From positions 1-45,787 of the forward strand of contig WFXL01000107.1 in NCBI GenBank assembly GCA_015490605.1: DNA of 45,787 nucleotides, read 5' to 3'. The stretch comes from Rhodospirillales bacterium. Its GTDB lineage: Bacteria; Pseudomonadota; Alphaproteobacteria; Geminicoccales; Geminicoccaceae. Both the position numbers and the translations under genes were made by a program. Under the pieces are notes generated by a model. It did no database searches, had not been told where the DNA came from, and worked only from the letters and a program-made list of their open reading frames with translations. Shown here in pieces: positions 25,938-34,994 of the stretch. The stretch's first letter is position 1, and each line of letters begins with the position of its first letter.

Positions 25938-27965
25938 TCAGCCCGCCGCCTCGGCGCGGGCGCGCTCGACAATCTCCTTCTGCAGCCGCTCCGGCACCTC
26001 CTGATAGTGGGAGAAGCCCCACTCGAAGAAGCCGGTGCCTTGGGAGAGAGAGCGCAGCGAGACGATCAGGTCCTGCATTTCCGCCTGCGGGATCTGCGCT
26101 TTGACCTCATCCCAGCCGGGCCAGCCGGGCTTGGCATCATAGCCCAGGATCTGACCGCGCTTTTGGGTCACCAGCTGGAGGGTGCGGGAGGTGTAGTCGC
26201 TGGGCACCGAGATGGTGACGTCCAGGATCGGCTCCAGCAGCACCGGGCTGCAGCGCGGCAGGCCATCCTTGAGAGCGAGGCCGACCGCGAGCTTGAAGGA
26301 AAGCTCGTTGGAGTCCACCGGATGGTGCTGGCCATCGAACAGGGTGATGCCCACGTCCACCACCGGAAAGCCCAAAGGCCCCTTCTGCAGATATTCCTTC
26401 GCCCCGGCCTCGACCGCGGGGATGAACTGTTTGGGCACAGCACCGCCCACCACCCGGTTCTCGAAGGCGAAGCCGGCGCCGCGCTCGAGCGGGCGGATCT
26501 CGATCTTGACATCGCCGAACTGGCCGTGGCCGCCGGTCTGCTTCTTGTGGCGGCCGTGGGCCTGGGTACCCTTGCGGATGGTCTCGCGATAGGGGGTCTT
26601 GGGCGAGCTCACCTCCACCGGCACGCGGAACTTGTGCTCGAGCCGCTCGAGCGCCACCCGCAGATGCAGCTCGCCCTGGCCCCACAGCAGCGTCTGCTGC
26701 AGTTCGGCGTCATGCTCCACCCTGAGTCCGGGGTCCTCATCCACCAGCTTCTGCAGCGCCGCCGAAAGCTTCACCTCATCGCTGCGGTTCTTCGCCCGCA
26801 CGGCGAAGGCATACATGGGCTGGGCCGGCTCCACCCGCGGCAGGCGCAGCTGCGGCGGCGCGCTGCCCTCATGGAGGAGCGCACCGGTGCGCGCCCCCTC
26901 CATCCGCGCCAGTGCCACAATATCGCCTGCCGCCGCCCGTTCCGCCGGCTGCATCTGGTGGCCCAGCAGACGATAGACGCCGCCCACGCGCATGTCGGAG
27001 AGCTGCATCCCATCGCGCACTTCCCCCCGCCAGATGCGCACCAGCGACAGCTTGCCGCTCTGAGGGTGGTAGAAGTTCTTGAGCACCTGGGCGACCGTCG
27101 GCCCCTCGGGGTCGATCTTGAGGGCCGCCGCATGCTCGTCAGGTGTGGGCGCCTCGCGGGCGATGGCCTCCAGCAGCCGGCGGATGCCCTTGTCCTGTTC
27201 GGCCACGCCCACGAACACCGGCACCACCAGATCCGCCCCCAGGGTCTTGCGCAGATCCGCGAGGATCTCCTCGGCGGTGGGACGTTCGTCTTCGAGCAGC
27301 TTTTCCATGAGGTCGTCGTCGAAATCCGCGAGCGTCTCCAGCATGTCGTTGCGCGCCTGCTCCTCGCGCTCGCGATACTCCTCCGGCAGCGGGATCTCCT
27401 CCGACGGCGCTCCCTCGCGATAGGCGTAGGCCTTCTCGCTCACCAGATCGATGAAGCCCACGAGCTCGGCCCCGCGGCCGATGGCGTACTGGTGGGGAAT
27501 CACCGGCTTGGTGCTGAGCTCGCGCAGCTTGGCCACCAGGTCCCGAAAGCGCACCTCGGAGCGGTCGAGCTTGTTGATGAAGATCAGGTGCGGGATCTCG
27601 TGCTCGTCGAGGAACTGGAGGATCGGGGCGACGGTGATCATCCGCTCCAGCACCGGCTCCACCACCACCACCGCGAGGTCGGTGCCGATCACCGCATGGC
27701 GCATCTCCTGCAAGAACTCCACCGACCCGGGACAGTCCAGCACATTGTAGCGGATGCCGTCGCGCACGAAGTGGGCCACATTGAGTTCGGTGCTCATCTG
27801 GCGGGCCCGCGCCTCCGGGCTGGCATCGCCCACGCTGGTGCCGTCGCCGACGCGGCCCTTGCGCGAGATCGCGCCGGAGACGAACAGCATGCCCTCCAGC
27901 AGGGTGGTCTTGCCGGATCCGCTCGGGCCCACCAAGGCGACATTACGGACGGATTCTGCCCCCAT
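25938..27965 (-). CDS. EF-G-like translational GTPase (non-canonical, FusA2-like)
   Basis: A 675-residue protein with EF-G architecture. The GTPase domain comes first: P-loop GPSGSGKT at 13-20, DCPGSVEF at 77-84 and NKLD at 131-134. Domain 2 and the EF-G domain III/IV/V segments follow, including GQGELHLRVALERL and KKQTGGHGQFGDV. Canonical EF-G has AHIDAGKTT and DTPGHVDF. Here the catalytic PGH His is replaced by Ser81, a feature I recall from a conserved EF-G-like clade in alphaproteobacteria. It is probably not the main translocase. GAGGAGGTGAG precedes the ATG. The spacer of 168 bases is shared with the divergent molybdenum hydroxylase gene. Confidence 0.88.
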   Translation of the reverse strand: MGAESVRNVALVGPSGSGKTTLLEGMLFVSGAISRKGRVGDGTSVGDASPEARARQMSTELNVAHFVRDGIRYNVLDCPGSVEFLQEMRHAVIGTDLAVVVVEPVLERMITVAPILQFLDEHEIPHLIFINKLDRSEVRFRDLVAKLRELSTKPVIPHQYAIGRGAELVGFIDLVSEKAYAYREGAPSEEIPLPEEYREREEQARNDMLETLADFDDDLMEKLLEDERPTAEEILADLRKTLGADLVVPVFVGVAEQDKGIRRLLEAIAREAPTPDEHAAALKIDPEGPTVAQVLKNFYHPQSGKLSLVRIWRGEVRDGMQLSDMRVGGVYRLLGHQMQPAERAAAGDIVALARMEGARTGALLHEGSAPPQLRLPRVEPAQPMYAFAVRAKNRSDEVKLSAALQKLVDEDPGLRVEHDAELQQTLLWGQGELHLRVALERLEHKFRVPVEVSSPKTPYRETIRKGTQAHGRHKKQTGGHGQFGDVKIEIRPLERGAGFAFENRVVGGAVPKQFIPAVEAGAKEYLQKGPLGFPVVDVGITLFDGQHHPVDSNELSFKLAVGLALKDGLPRCSPVLLEPILDVTISVPSDYTSRTLQLVTQKRGQILGYDAKPGWPGWDEVKAQIPQAEMQDLIVSLRSLSQGTGFFEWGFSHYQEVPERLQKEIVERARAEAAG

Positions 27966-28133
27966 CTCACCTCCTCGCGCCAGCGGCGCCGGTTGCGGCC
28001 GGCTGGGGCCGGCTCGGGTTCTCACGGCCAGTTTGACGAATCCGCAGGCGGGTGCAAGCGCGTGGGACTGGCGGCGGCCACGCCCGGCGGCTAAGCAGGC
28101 GCGGGGCAAGGTGAGACCACGGGGGAGGAGAGC

Positions 28134-30440
28134 ATGGGCCGCTTCGGCGTCGGTCAGGCGGTAGCCCGCAAGGAGGACCCGCGGCTGGTGACGGGCCGCG
28201 GGCGTTATGTGGACGACCACCAGCCGCCCGGCTGCGCGCATCTGGTGCTGGTGCGCTCACCCTATGCCCACGCCGAGATCCGCCGCATCGAGCTGGACGC
28301 GGCGCGGCGCGCGCCCGGGGTGCTGGCGGTGTGGACCATCGACGAGCTGGATGCTGCCGGCCTCGGCCCGCTGCCCTGCAAGGCCCTCTATGACAATGTC
28401 GACGGCACGCCGATGGCGCGGCCGGAGCGACCGGTGCTGGCCCGCGGGCGGGTGCGGTTTGTGGGTGATCCGGTGGTGGCGGTGATCGCTGAGACCCGCG
28501 CGCAGGCGCGCGATGCCGCCGATCTCGTGGAGATCGACTATGAGCCTCTGCCCCATGTGGTGGCAACCGCCCGGGCCCAGGCCCCCGACGCGCCGCAGAT
28601 CTGGCCCGAGGCGCCGGCCAATCGCGCGCTCGTCTGGCAGCTGGGGGATGCGGCGGCGGTGGAGGAGGCGCTCGCCCGGGCGCACCATCGCATCACCCTC
28701 ACGCTGGTGAACAACCGCCTGGTCCCCTGTTCCATGGAGACCCGCGGCTGTCTCGCCGAATATGACGCCGACAGCGATCGGCTGACGCTGCTGGTGGGCA
28801 GCCAGGGGGTGCACAATATGCGCCGCATCCTGGCCGAGGAGGTGCTGCATATCCCGCTCGAGAAGCTGCGGGTGGTTACGCGCGATGTGGGCGGCGGCTT
28901 CGGCATGAAGATCTGGGTGTTTCCCGAATATCCCATCGCCCTCCACGCTGCCCGCACCCTGCGCCGGCCGGTCAAATGGGTGGGCGATCGCAGCGAGGCC
29001 TTCCTCGCCGACACCCACGGCCGCGATCATCTCACCACCGTCACTCTCGGCCTTGACGAGGATCTCCGCATCACCGCCCTCAAGGCCGAGACCACCGCCA
29101 ATCTCGGCGCCTATCTCTCCCAGTTCGGCCCCTTCATCCCCACCGAAGCGGGCGGCTACATGTACACCGGCGTCTATGACATCCCCGCCGCCCTCTATCG
29201 CGTCACCTGTGTTTTCACCAACACCGCCCCGGTGGATGCCTATCGCGGTGCCGGCCGGCCCGAGGCCGCCTATGCGGTCGAGCGCGCCCTCGACCATGCG
29301 GCCCGGGTTCTGGGGGTGGATCCGGTGGAGCTCAGGCGGCGCAACTTCATTCGCCCCCAGCAGATGCCCTATGCCACCGCCCTGGGCTATACGTACGATT
29401 CCGGCGACTTCCCGCGGGTGCTGGAACTGGCGCTGGAACGCGCGGATGTGGCCGGCTTTCCCGAGCGGCGCCGGCGTGCGCGCGAGGCCGGCCGGCTTCT
29501 GGGCCTGGGTGTGGCCTATTACATCGAGCGCTGTGCCGGTGGGCCGGATGAGAGCGCGCGCGTCGAGGTGCTGCCGGAGGGGCGGGTGCGGCTCTTCATC
29601 GGCACCATGAGCAATGGCCAGGGCCACGAGACCGCCTACGCCCAGATCCTGGCTGAGCGCCTCGGGGTGGACTTCGAGGCGGTGGAGGTGATCCAGGGCG
29701 ACACCGATCTCGTGGCCAGCGGCCGCGGCACCGGCGGCTCCCGCTCGATTCCCGTGGGCGGTGCGGCCACGCAACTGGCCGCCGACCGGCTGATCGAGAA
29801 GGCCCGCCGGCTCGCCGCCGAAGTGCTGGAGGCGGCGGAAGAGGACCTCAGCTTTGCGGATGGCAGCTTTCGCATCATCGGCACCGACCGGCGGGTGAGC
29901 CTGTTCGAGCTGGCGCTGCGCGCCGGCGAGGCGGGACTCGATGGCGAGGGTACCTTCCAGCCGCCGGCCCCCACCTTCCCCAACGGCTGCCATGTGGTGG
30001 AGGTGGCCATCGATCTTGCCACCGGCTGGCCCACCATCGAGCGCTATACGGTGGTGGACGACTTCGGCCGGGTGCTCAATCCGCTGCTGCTGGCGGGCCA
30101 GGTCCACGGCGGCATCGCCCAGGGCCTGGGCCAGGCGCTGATGGAGGAGGCGGTCTACGACCCCGAGTCCGGCCAGCTGCTGACCGGCTCCTTCATGGAC
30201 TACCGCCTGCCGCGGGCGGTGGATCTGCCCATGATCGACTTCACCTATGTGGAGATCCCCTCCACCACCAACCTGCTGGGGATGAAGGGCGCGGGTGAGG
30301 CCGGCGCCATCGGCGCGCCGCCGGCGGTGGTCAATGCGCTGGTGGATGCGCTGGCGGAGTTCGGCGTGCGCCATCTGGACATGCCCGTAACCCCGCAAAA
30401 ATTGTGGCGGCTCTTGCGGGATCTGGGCGTCAATCGCTAG
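28134..30440 (+). CDS. Xanthine dehydrogenase-family molybdopterin-binding (large) subunit
   Basis: A 768-residue molybdenum hydroxylase large subunit. The N-terminal domain starts VGQAVARKEDPRLVTGRGRYVDD. The cofactor-binding region includes GGGFGMKIWVFPEYP, VDAYRGAGRPEAAYAVERAL and TMSNGQGHETAYAQ. The catalytic-Glu segment GAGEAGAIGAPPAVVNAL is near the C-terminus. The AYRGAGR loop is the form-II type, not the AYxCSFR of true CO dehydrogenases, so the substrate is more likely an aldehyde or N-heterocycle. The usual FAD and 2Fe-2S subunits are not adjacent. GGGGGAGGAG precedes the ATG. The gene appears intact. Confidence 0.9.
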   Translation: MGRFGVGQAVARKEDPRLVTGRGRYVDDHQPPGCAHLVLVRSPYAHAEIRRIELDAARRAPGVLAVWTIDELDAAGLGPLPCKALYDNVDGTPMARPERPVLARGRVRFVGDPVVAVIAETRAQARDAADLVEIDYEPLPHVVATARAQAPDAPQIWPEAPANRALVWQLGDAAAVEEALARAHHRITLTLVNNRLVPCSMETRGCLAEYDADSDRLTLLVGSQGVHNMRRILAEEVLHIPLEKLRVVTRDVGGGFGMKIWVFPEYPIALHAARTLRRPVKWVGDRSEAFLADTHGRDHLTTVTLGLDEDLRITALKAETTANLGAYLSQFGPFIPTEAGGYMYTGVYDIPAALYRVTCVFTNTAPVDAYRGAGRPEAAYAVERALDHAARVLGVDPVELRRRNFIRPQQMPYATALGYTYDSGDFPRVLELALERADVAGFPERRRRAREAGRLLGLGVAYYIERCAGGPDESARVEVLPEGRVRLFIGTMSNGQGHETAYAQILAERLGVDFEAVEVIQGDTDLVASGRGTGGSRSIPVGGAATQLAADRLIEKARRLAAEVLEAAEEDLSFADGSFRIIGTDRRVSLFELALRAGEAGLDGEGTFQPPAPTFPNGCHVVEVAIDLATGWPTIERYTVVDDFGRVLNPLLLAGQVHGGIAQGLGQALMEEAVYDPESGQLLTGSFMDYRLPRAVDLPMIDFTYVEIPSTTNLLGMKGAGEAGAIGAPPAVVNALVDALAEFGVRHLDMPVTPQKLWRLLRDLGVNR

Positions 30441-31188
30441 CCGCGGCCGCCTGCCGCACCCGCACCAGCGCCTGCTCCAGCCGCTGCAGATCCTCCGGCC
30501 GCGACAGGCGGTGGTCGCCGTCCTTCACCAGCTCCACCGTCACATGCGGGCTTTCGAGGCGTGCGGCCAACTCCAGCGACAGCTCCCACGGCACCGCCTC
30601 ATCCCGCATGCCGTGGAGGATGTGGACCGGCACCCGGATGGGGATCGCCTCCCCCTCCAGCAGCAGATGCCGCCGGCCGTCCTCGATCAGCGCCCGGGTG
30701 ATGGGCACCGGCCCCTCATAGTCCGAGGGCTCCAACACAACCCCCTGCGCTAGCAGCTCGCGCCGCTTGACCTCCGGCCACGCCCGCCAGATGAGCCGTT
30801 CGGTGAAATCCGGCGCCGGCGCAATCAGCACCAGCCCCGCCACCTGTTGCGGGCGCGCGCGGGCTGCGAGAAGCGCGATCCAGCCGCCCATGGAGGAGCC
30901 CACCAGCACCACCCGTGCGGGCGCCGCCCGCTGCAGCACGCACAGGGTATCCTCGAGCCCGCCACCGATGGTAAAGGCCTCGAACGCCCCCGGGCTGGCC
31001 CCATGACCGCGATAGTCGAAGCGCACATAGGCCCAGCCCCGGCGGGCACAGACCTCGTCCAGGAAGGTGGCCTTGGTGCCGCCCATGTCGGAGCGGAAGC
31101 CCGCGAGGAACACCACCCCGGGCCCATCGCCCGAGCGCCGGGCCAGCGCCAGCCACCGATCCCCGCCACAGTCGAGCCGTTTCGCCAC
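30430..31188 (-). CDS. Alpha/beta hydrolase, probable serine esterase
   Basis: A 252-residue protein with an intact triad: Ser99 in GSSMGGW, Asp196 in [10 protein letters not shown] and His226 in DGDHRLS. The oxyanion-side segment is [16 protein letters not shown] and the following strand [10 protein letters not shown]. The GTG at 31188 is chosen since similarity begins shortly after and GAGG lies upstream; the longer in-frame opening runs antisense into rpoZ. Its 3' end overlaps the convergent molybdenum subunit gene by 11 bases. The substrate is unknown. Confidence 0.85.
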   Translation of the reverse strand: MAKRLDCGGDRWLALARRSGDGPGVVFLAGFRSDMGGTKATFLDEVCARRGWAYVRFDYRGHGASPGAFEAFTIGGGLEDTLCVLQRAAPARVVLVGSSMGGWIALLAARARPQQVAGLVLIAPAPDFTERLIWRAWPEVKRRELLAQGVVLEPSDYEGPVPITRALIEDGRRHLLLEGEAIPIRVPVHILHGMRDEAVPWELSLELAARLESPHVTVELVKDGDHRLSRPEDLQRLEQALVRVRQAAAASD

Positions 31189-31255
31189 CGCCTCATCCCC
31201 GCGCCATCCCGCTCCCACTCTAGGGCGCGGGACGGCGGCAGAACAGTCGGCATCT

Positions 31256-31284
31256 CTTGCCGGATCCGCCGGCGGGTGCCATCT
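31256..31284 (+). promoter_or_regulatory. Candidate rpoZ promoter
   Basis: CTTGCC at 31256-31261, a 17-base spacer and CCATCT at 31279-31284 partly match CTTGAC-N17-CTATAT (5 of 6 and 4 of 6). Transcription would start near 31290, inside or next to the hairpin before rpoZ. Confidence 0.35.
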
Positions 31285-31287
31285 CTG

Positions 31288-31304
31288 GGGTGGCGGAGCC
31301 ACCC
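31288..31304 (+). other. Perfect hairpin in the rpoZ leader
   Basis: GGGTGGC (31288-31294) and GCCACCC (31298-31304) form a 7-base stem with a GGA loop, ending 20 bases before the rpoZ ATG. The ribosome-binding site GGAACGGAG lies just after it. It may protect the 5' end or modulate translation. Confidence 0.5.
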
Positions 31305-31324
31305 ACCGGCGGAACGGAGTCCCC

Positions 31325-31729
31325 ATGGCACGCATCACCGTCGAGGACTGTATCCAGCAGGTCCCCAACCGGTTCGAGCTGGTGCTGCTGGCGGCCCAGC
31401 GGGCACGCGACATCTCTGCCGGCGCGCCGCTGCTGGTGCCCCACGACAATGACAAGAATCCGGTCATCGCGCTGCGCGAGATCGCCGAGAACAAGCTCGA
31501 TCTGGATCATCTGCGCTATGAGCTGATCTATGGGCTCCGGCGCTACCGCAAGCTGGAAGAGGCTCTCACCGCCCGCGAGGAGGACGAGGAGGAGGACCTC
31601 GAGGCCCAGCTCGCCGAGCTGGTGCCGGTGGCCGAGGGCGGTGCGGCCGCCGGCAGCGCTGGCGGCGAGATGGAGTCCCTGCCGGAGACCCTCTCCTACG
31701 CGGAGTTCGACGTCCCCGACCGGGATTGA
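31325..31729 (+). CDS. rpoZ: RNA polymerase omega subunit
   Basis: A 134-residue subunit that aids assembly of core RNA polymerase by binding beta-prime. The N-terminus [20 protein letters not shown] and the segment [16 protein letters not shown] are diagnostic. The C-terminal half is acidic ([16 protein letters not shown]) and variable, which is usual in alphaproteobacteria. It is followed 27 bases later by the Rel/Spo gene. The rpoZ-rel order is widespread and functionally apt, since omega forms part of one ppGpp site on RNA polymerase in other proteobacteria. Confidence 0.95.
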   Translation: MARITVEDCIQQVPNRFELVLLAAQRARDISAGAPLLVPHDNDKNPVIALREIAENKLDLDHLRYELIYGLRRYRKLEEALTAREEDEEEDLEAQLAELVPVAEGGAAAGSAGGEMESLPETLSYAEFDVPDRD

Positions 31730-31756
31730 GGTGCGGGGGCATACGAGGGGGTGAGC

Positions 31757-34162
31757 ATGATGGACGAGACCCCCGACATCGCCCCCAGCGCCGAGGCTGC
31801 GGATCCGGCCCCGGAGGTCGCGGATCAGGGACCTGCGGGCCCGCCTCCCGCGGCAGCTGAGGCGCCGGCACGTGGCAAGGCGGCAGGCGACCGTGCCGAA
31901 GGCCGCAAACCCGCCGCGGACACCGCGGCGGCCGCCAGGAGTGCTGCCCGCACTGAGGCTGCCCGACCGTCGCCACCGCCACCCAGGCCTGCGCGCATCC
32001 TCCGCCAGTATGAACTGGTGGAGAAGGTCAAGGCCTATGATCCCGATGCCGATGAGGAGCTGCTGAACCGCGCCTACGTCTTCGCCATGATGGCGCACGG
32101 CAGCCAGAAGCGGGCTTCGGGCGATCCCTATTTCCACCATCCGGTGGAAGTGGCCGGCATTCTCGCCGACTACCGCTTCGATGCCACCACCATCGCCGCC
32201 GCCCTGCTGCACGATGTGGTGGAGGACACCGAACACAGCCTCGCGGAGATCGAGCGGCTGTTCGGGCCGACGGTGGCGGCGCTGGTGGACGGGGTCACCA
32301 AGCTCGGCCGCATCCGCTACGCCTCCGTCCAGGCCAAGCAGGCGGAGAATTTCCGCAAGCTGGTGCTGGCCATGTCCAACGACATCCGCGTGCTGGTGAT
32401 CAAGCTCGCGGACCGCCTGCACAACATGCGCACCCTCCACTACATCCGCGACCCCGCCCGGCGCCGGCGGATTGCCCTCGAAACCCTCGAGATCTATGCG
32501 CCGCTCGCCGCCCGCATCGGCATGCAGGCCATCAAGGACGAGCTCGAAGACCACGCCTTCGCCGAGCTCGATCCCGATGCCTATGCCAGCATCCAGCGGC
32601 GGCTGGAGCGGCTGCGCCGCCACGATCCCACCGTCGTTCCCCGCATCTGCCGCACCCTCGAAGAGCTGCTCAGCCGCGCGGGCATCGAGGCCGAGGTCAA
32701 GGGCCGCGAGAAGAAGCCCTATTCCATCTGGCGCAAGATGAAGCGCAAAAATGTCAGCTTTGAGCAGCTGTCCGATATCATCGCCTTTCGGGTGATCGTC
32801 GAGAACACCAACCAGTGCTACGCCGCCCTGGGGGTAATCCACGGCCGCTACAAGATGGTCGACGGGCGCTTCAAGGACTATATCAGTACCCCCAAGCCCA
32901 ACGGCTACCGCTCGCTCCACACCACCGTCATCGGCCCCGAGGGCCGCAAGATCGAGATCCAGATCCGCGATCACGAGATGGATGAGGAGGCCGAGCGCGG
33001 AGTCGCCGCCCACTGGTCCTACAAGGAGGGCCGACCGGAGGTGGCCGGGCGGCGCTATCCGTGGGTGGAGGACCTGCTGGACATTCTCGCCAATGCCGGC
33101 TCGCCGGAGGAGTTTCTGGAACAGACCCGGCTCGAGCTCCACCGCGACCAGATCTTCTGTTTCACCCCCAAGGGCGATCTGGTGCCGCTGCCGCGGGGGG
33201 CGACGCCGGTGGACTTCGCCTATGCCATCCACACCGAGGTGGGGGATCACTGCTGGGCGGCCAAGGTGGACGGCCGCATCGTGCCGCTGGACACCCGCCT
33301 CGAGAATGGCGATCAGGTGGAGATCATCACCCGCGCCGATGCCTGCCCGTCGCCCGAGTGGGAGCGCTTTGTGGCCAGCGCCAAGGCGCGGGCGCGCATC
33401 CGTCGTTTTCTGCGCAGCCGCCAGCGGGAGTTCTATCTGGAGCGTGGCCGCGAGCTCCTAGAGCGGGCCTTCGCCACCGAGGACCGGGAGCTGAGCGAAC
33501 GCGACCTAGAACAGGCGCGCCAGCGGCTTGACTATCGCAGCGTCGACGATCTGGTAGCCGCCGTCGGCGAAGGGCGGCTTGCGGCCCGCTTCGTGTTGGA
33601 ACAGGTCCACCCGGAGGTGCGGCGCCGGCCGGTGGTGGACGAGACCAAGGTGATCCCCCTCAAGATCGCCGCCCGCCGCCGGGAGGAGGAACGCCGGCGC
33701 CAGGCCGAAGGGCGCGAGAGCCCCATCCTCGGCCTGCCGCCGGGCGTGCCCTACAGCTATGCCAGCTGCTGTCGTCCGCGGCCCCATCAGGCCATCGTCG
33801 GCATCATCCGCAGCGGCCGGCCGGTGGCGATTCACCGGGCCGACTGCCCGGTGCTGGAACGGGTGCAGGACCGCGAACGGCGTACGGTGGAGCTCGCCTG
33901 GAACCCCCATGCCAAGGGGGTGGCAGCACCGGCACGCTACCGCATCCTCGCCCTCCACCAGCCCGGGGCCCTGGCCGACGCCACCGGCGCCTTCGGCCGC
34001 CACGAGTCCAACATCGTCGATGTGCGCATCACCCGGCGCACGCCGGAAGTGTTCGAGATCCTCATCGATGCCGAAGTGAGCAGCAATGAGCACGCCGAGC
34101 GGGTGCTGGCGGCACTGCGGGCCCTCGAGCGGGTGGTCTATGCGGAGCAGGTCTATGGCTGA
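31757..34162 (+). CDS. Bifunctional (p)ppGpp synthetase/hydrolase (RelA/SpoT family)
   Basis: An 801-residue Rel/SpoT protein governing the stringent response. Domains in order: a Pro/Ala-rich disordered extension (1-80); the HD hydrolase (about 95-250) with FHHPVEVA and LLHDVVEDT intact; the synthetase (about 310-430) with YSIWRKMKRKNV, DIIAFRVIV and PKPNGYRSLHTTV; the TGS domain with IFCFTPKGDLVPLPRGATPV; a helical/zinc-finger-like region; and a C-terminal ACT domain (RYRILALHQPGALADATGAF). Intact HD motifs indicate hydrolase activity. ATG 31757 is chosen with GAGGGGGTGAG directly upstream; GTG 31751 and ATG 31760 are alternatives. Its end overlaps pyrE by 8 bases. Confidence 0.94.
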   Translation: MMDETPDIAPSAEAADPAPEVADQGPAGPPPAAAEAPARGKAAGDRAEGRKPAADTAAAARSAARTEAARPSPPPPRPARILRQYELVEKVKAYDPDADEELLNRAYVFAMMAHGSQKRASGDPYFHHPVEVAGILADYRFDATTIAAALLHDVVEDTEHSLAEIERLFGPTVAALVDGVTKLGRIRYASVQAKQAENFRKLVLAMSNDIRVLVIKLADRLHNMRTLHYIRDPARRRRIALETLEIYAPLAARIGMQAIKDELEDHAFAELDPDAYASIQRRLERLRRHDPTVVPRICRTLEELLSRAGIEAEVKGREKKPYSIWRKMKRKNVSFEQLSDIIAFRVIVENTNQCYAALGVIHGRYKMVDGRFKDYISTPKPNGYRSLHTTVIGPEGRKIEIQIRDHEMDEEAERGVAAHWSYKEGRPEVAGRRYPWVEDLLDILANAGSPEEFLEQTRLELHRDQIFCFTPKGDLVPLPRGATPVDFAYAIHTEVGDHCWAAKVDGRIVPLDTRLENGDQVEIITRADACPSPEWERFVASAKARARIRRFLRSRQREFYLERGRELLERAFATEDRELSERDLEQARQRLDYRSVDDLVAAVGEGRLAARFVLEQVHPEVRRRPVVDETKVIPLKIAARRREEERRRQAEGRESPILGLPPGVPYSYASCCRPRPHQAIVGIIRSGRPVAIHRADCPVLERVQDRERRTVELAWNPHAKGVAAPARYRILALHQPGALADATGAFGRHESNIVDVRITRRTPEVFEILIDAEVSSNEHAERVLAALRALERVVYAEQVYG

Positions 34163-34763
34163 GCCGGTGGCGGCCGAGGCGGCGGCGCGCGAGCAGGTGC
34201 TGGCGGAGTTCCGCGAGGCCGGGGCGCTGCTGGAGGGCCACTTCATCCTCAGCTCCGGCCGCCACAGCCCGGTCTATCTCCAGTGCGCGCGGGTGCTGAT
34301 GGACCCGGCCCGGGCCGAGCGGCTGGTAGCCCGGCTGGTGCCCCGCCTGCGCGCACTCGGGGCGGCCATGACGGTGGCGCCGGCCCTGGGGGGCATCGTC
34401 TTCGGCTATGAGCTGGCGCGCCAGCTCGGGGTGCTGTCGGTGTTCGTGGAACGGGTGGAGGGGCGCTTTACCCTGCGCCGCGGCTTTCACATTCCGCCAG
34501 GTACCCGCGTGCTGGTGGCGGAGGATGTGGTCACCACCGGCCTTTCCACCCGCGAGTGTATTGCCGCTGTGCGGGAAGCCGGAGGCGAGGTGGTGGCGGC
34601 TACCTGCCTCGTGGACCGCTCCGGCGGCCGGGCGGATGTGGGGGTGGAACTGATCCCGCTGATCCGGCTCGACCTTCCCACCTATGCGCCCGAGGAGGTG
34701 CCGCCGGAGCTGGCGGCGATCCCGCCGGAAAAGCCCGGATCCCGTGGCCTCCGGGCGCGCTGA
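34155..34763 (+). CDS. pyrE: Orotate phosphoribosyltransferase
   Basis: A 202-residue enzyme forming orotidine monophosphate from orotate and PRPP in pyrimidine synthesis. The start region EGHFILSSGRHSPVYLQCAR and the PRPP loop VLVAEDVVTTGLST are characteristic, and the segment FVERVEGRFTLRRGFHI also fits. The ATG at 34155 lies inside the end of the Rel/Spo gene (8-base overlap), which suggests coupling. A weak 7-base inverted repeat GCCCGGA/TCCGGGC (34733-34756) sits near the end of the gene. The 231 bases to phaC hold no gene that I recognise. Confidence 0.93.
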   Translation: MAEPVAAEAAAREQVLAEFREAGALLEGHFILSSGRHSPVYLQCARVLMDPARAERLVARLVPRLRALGAAMTVAPALGGIVFGYELARQLGVLSVFVERVEGRFTLRRGFHIPPGTRVLVAEDVVTTGLSTRECIAAVREAGGEVVAATCLVDRSGGRADVGVELIPLIRLDLPTYAPEEVPPELAAIPPEKPGSRGLRAR

Positions 34764-34994
34764 ACCAGGACCACGGGCGCGCTCCGACCCCGCAGGATCG
34801 CCCTCGCTCCCCACCCATCGCTTTGTGGTGAACGCTCGCGCCCTCGAGATGCCGTGAACGCCGCCCAGGTTCCGTCACAAAGTGTCCGCGCGGGACGGTA
34901 GTGTTGGCAAAGACTGCGACCGCCGCGTGTCACGGCTCCTAGCCGGGTGCGGGCGGCTCATAAGCCCAGGCGGCCGCCCGGGGCTCCCGTTCCG

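Noticed and set aside
28134-30440. Carbon monoxide dehydrogenase large subunit (coxL form I)
   Set aside because: The active-site loop is AYRGAGR, not AYxCSFR, and coxM/coxS are absent.
34821-34882. CTTTGTG/CACAAAG inverted repeat between pyrE and phaC
   Set aside because: The arms are only 7 bases and separated by 48 bases in a gap between convergent genes, so chance or a weak structure is likely.
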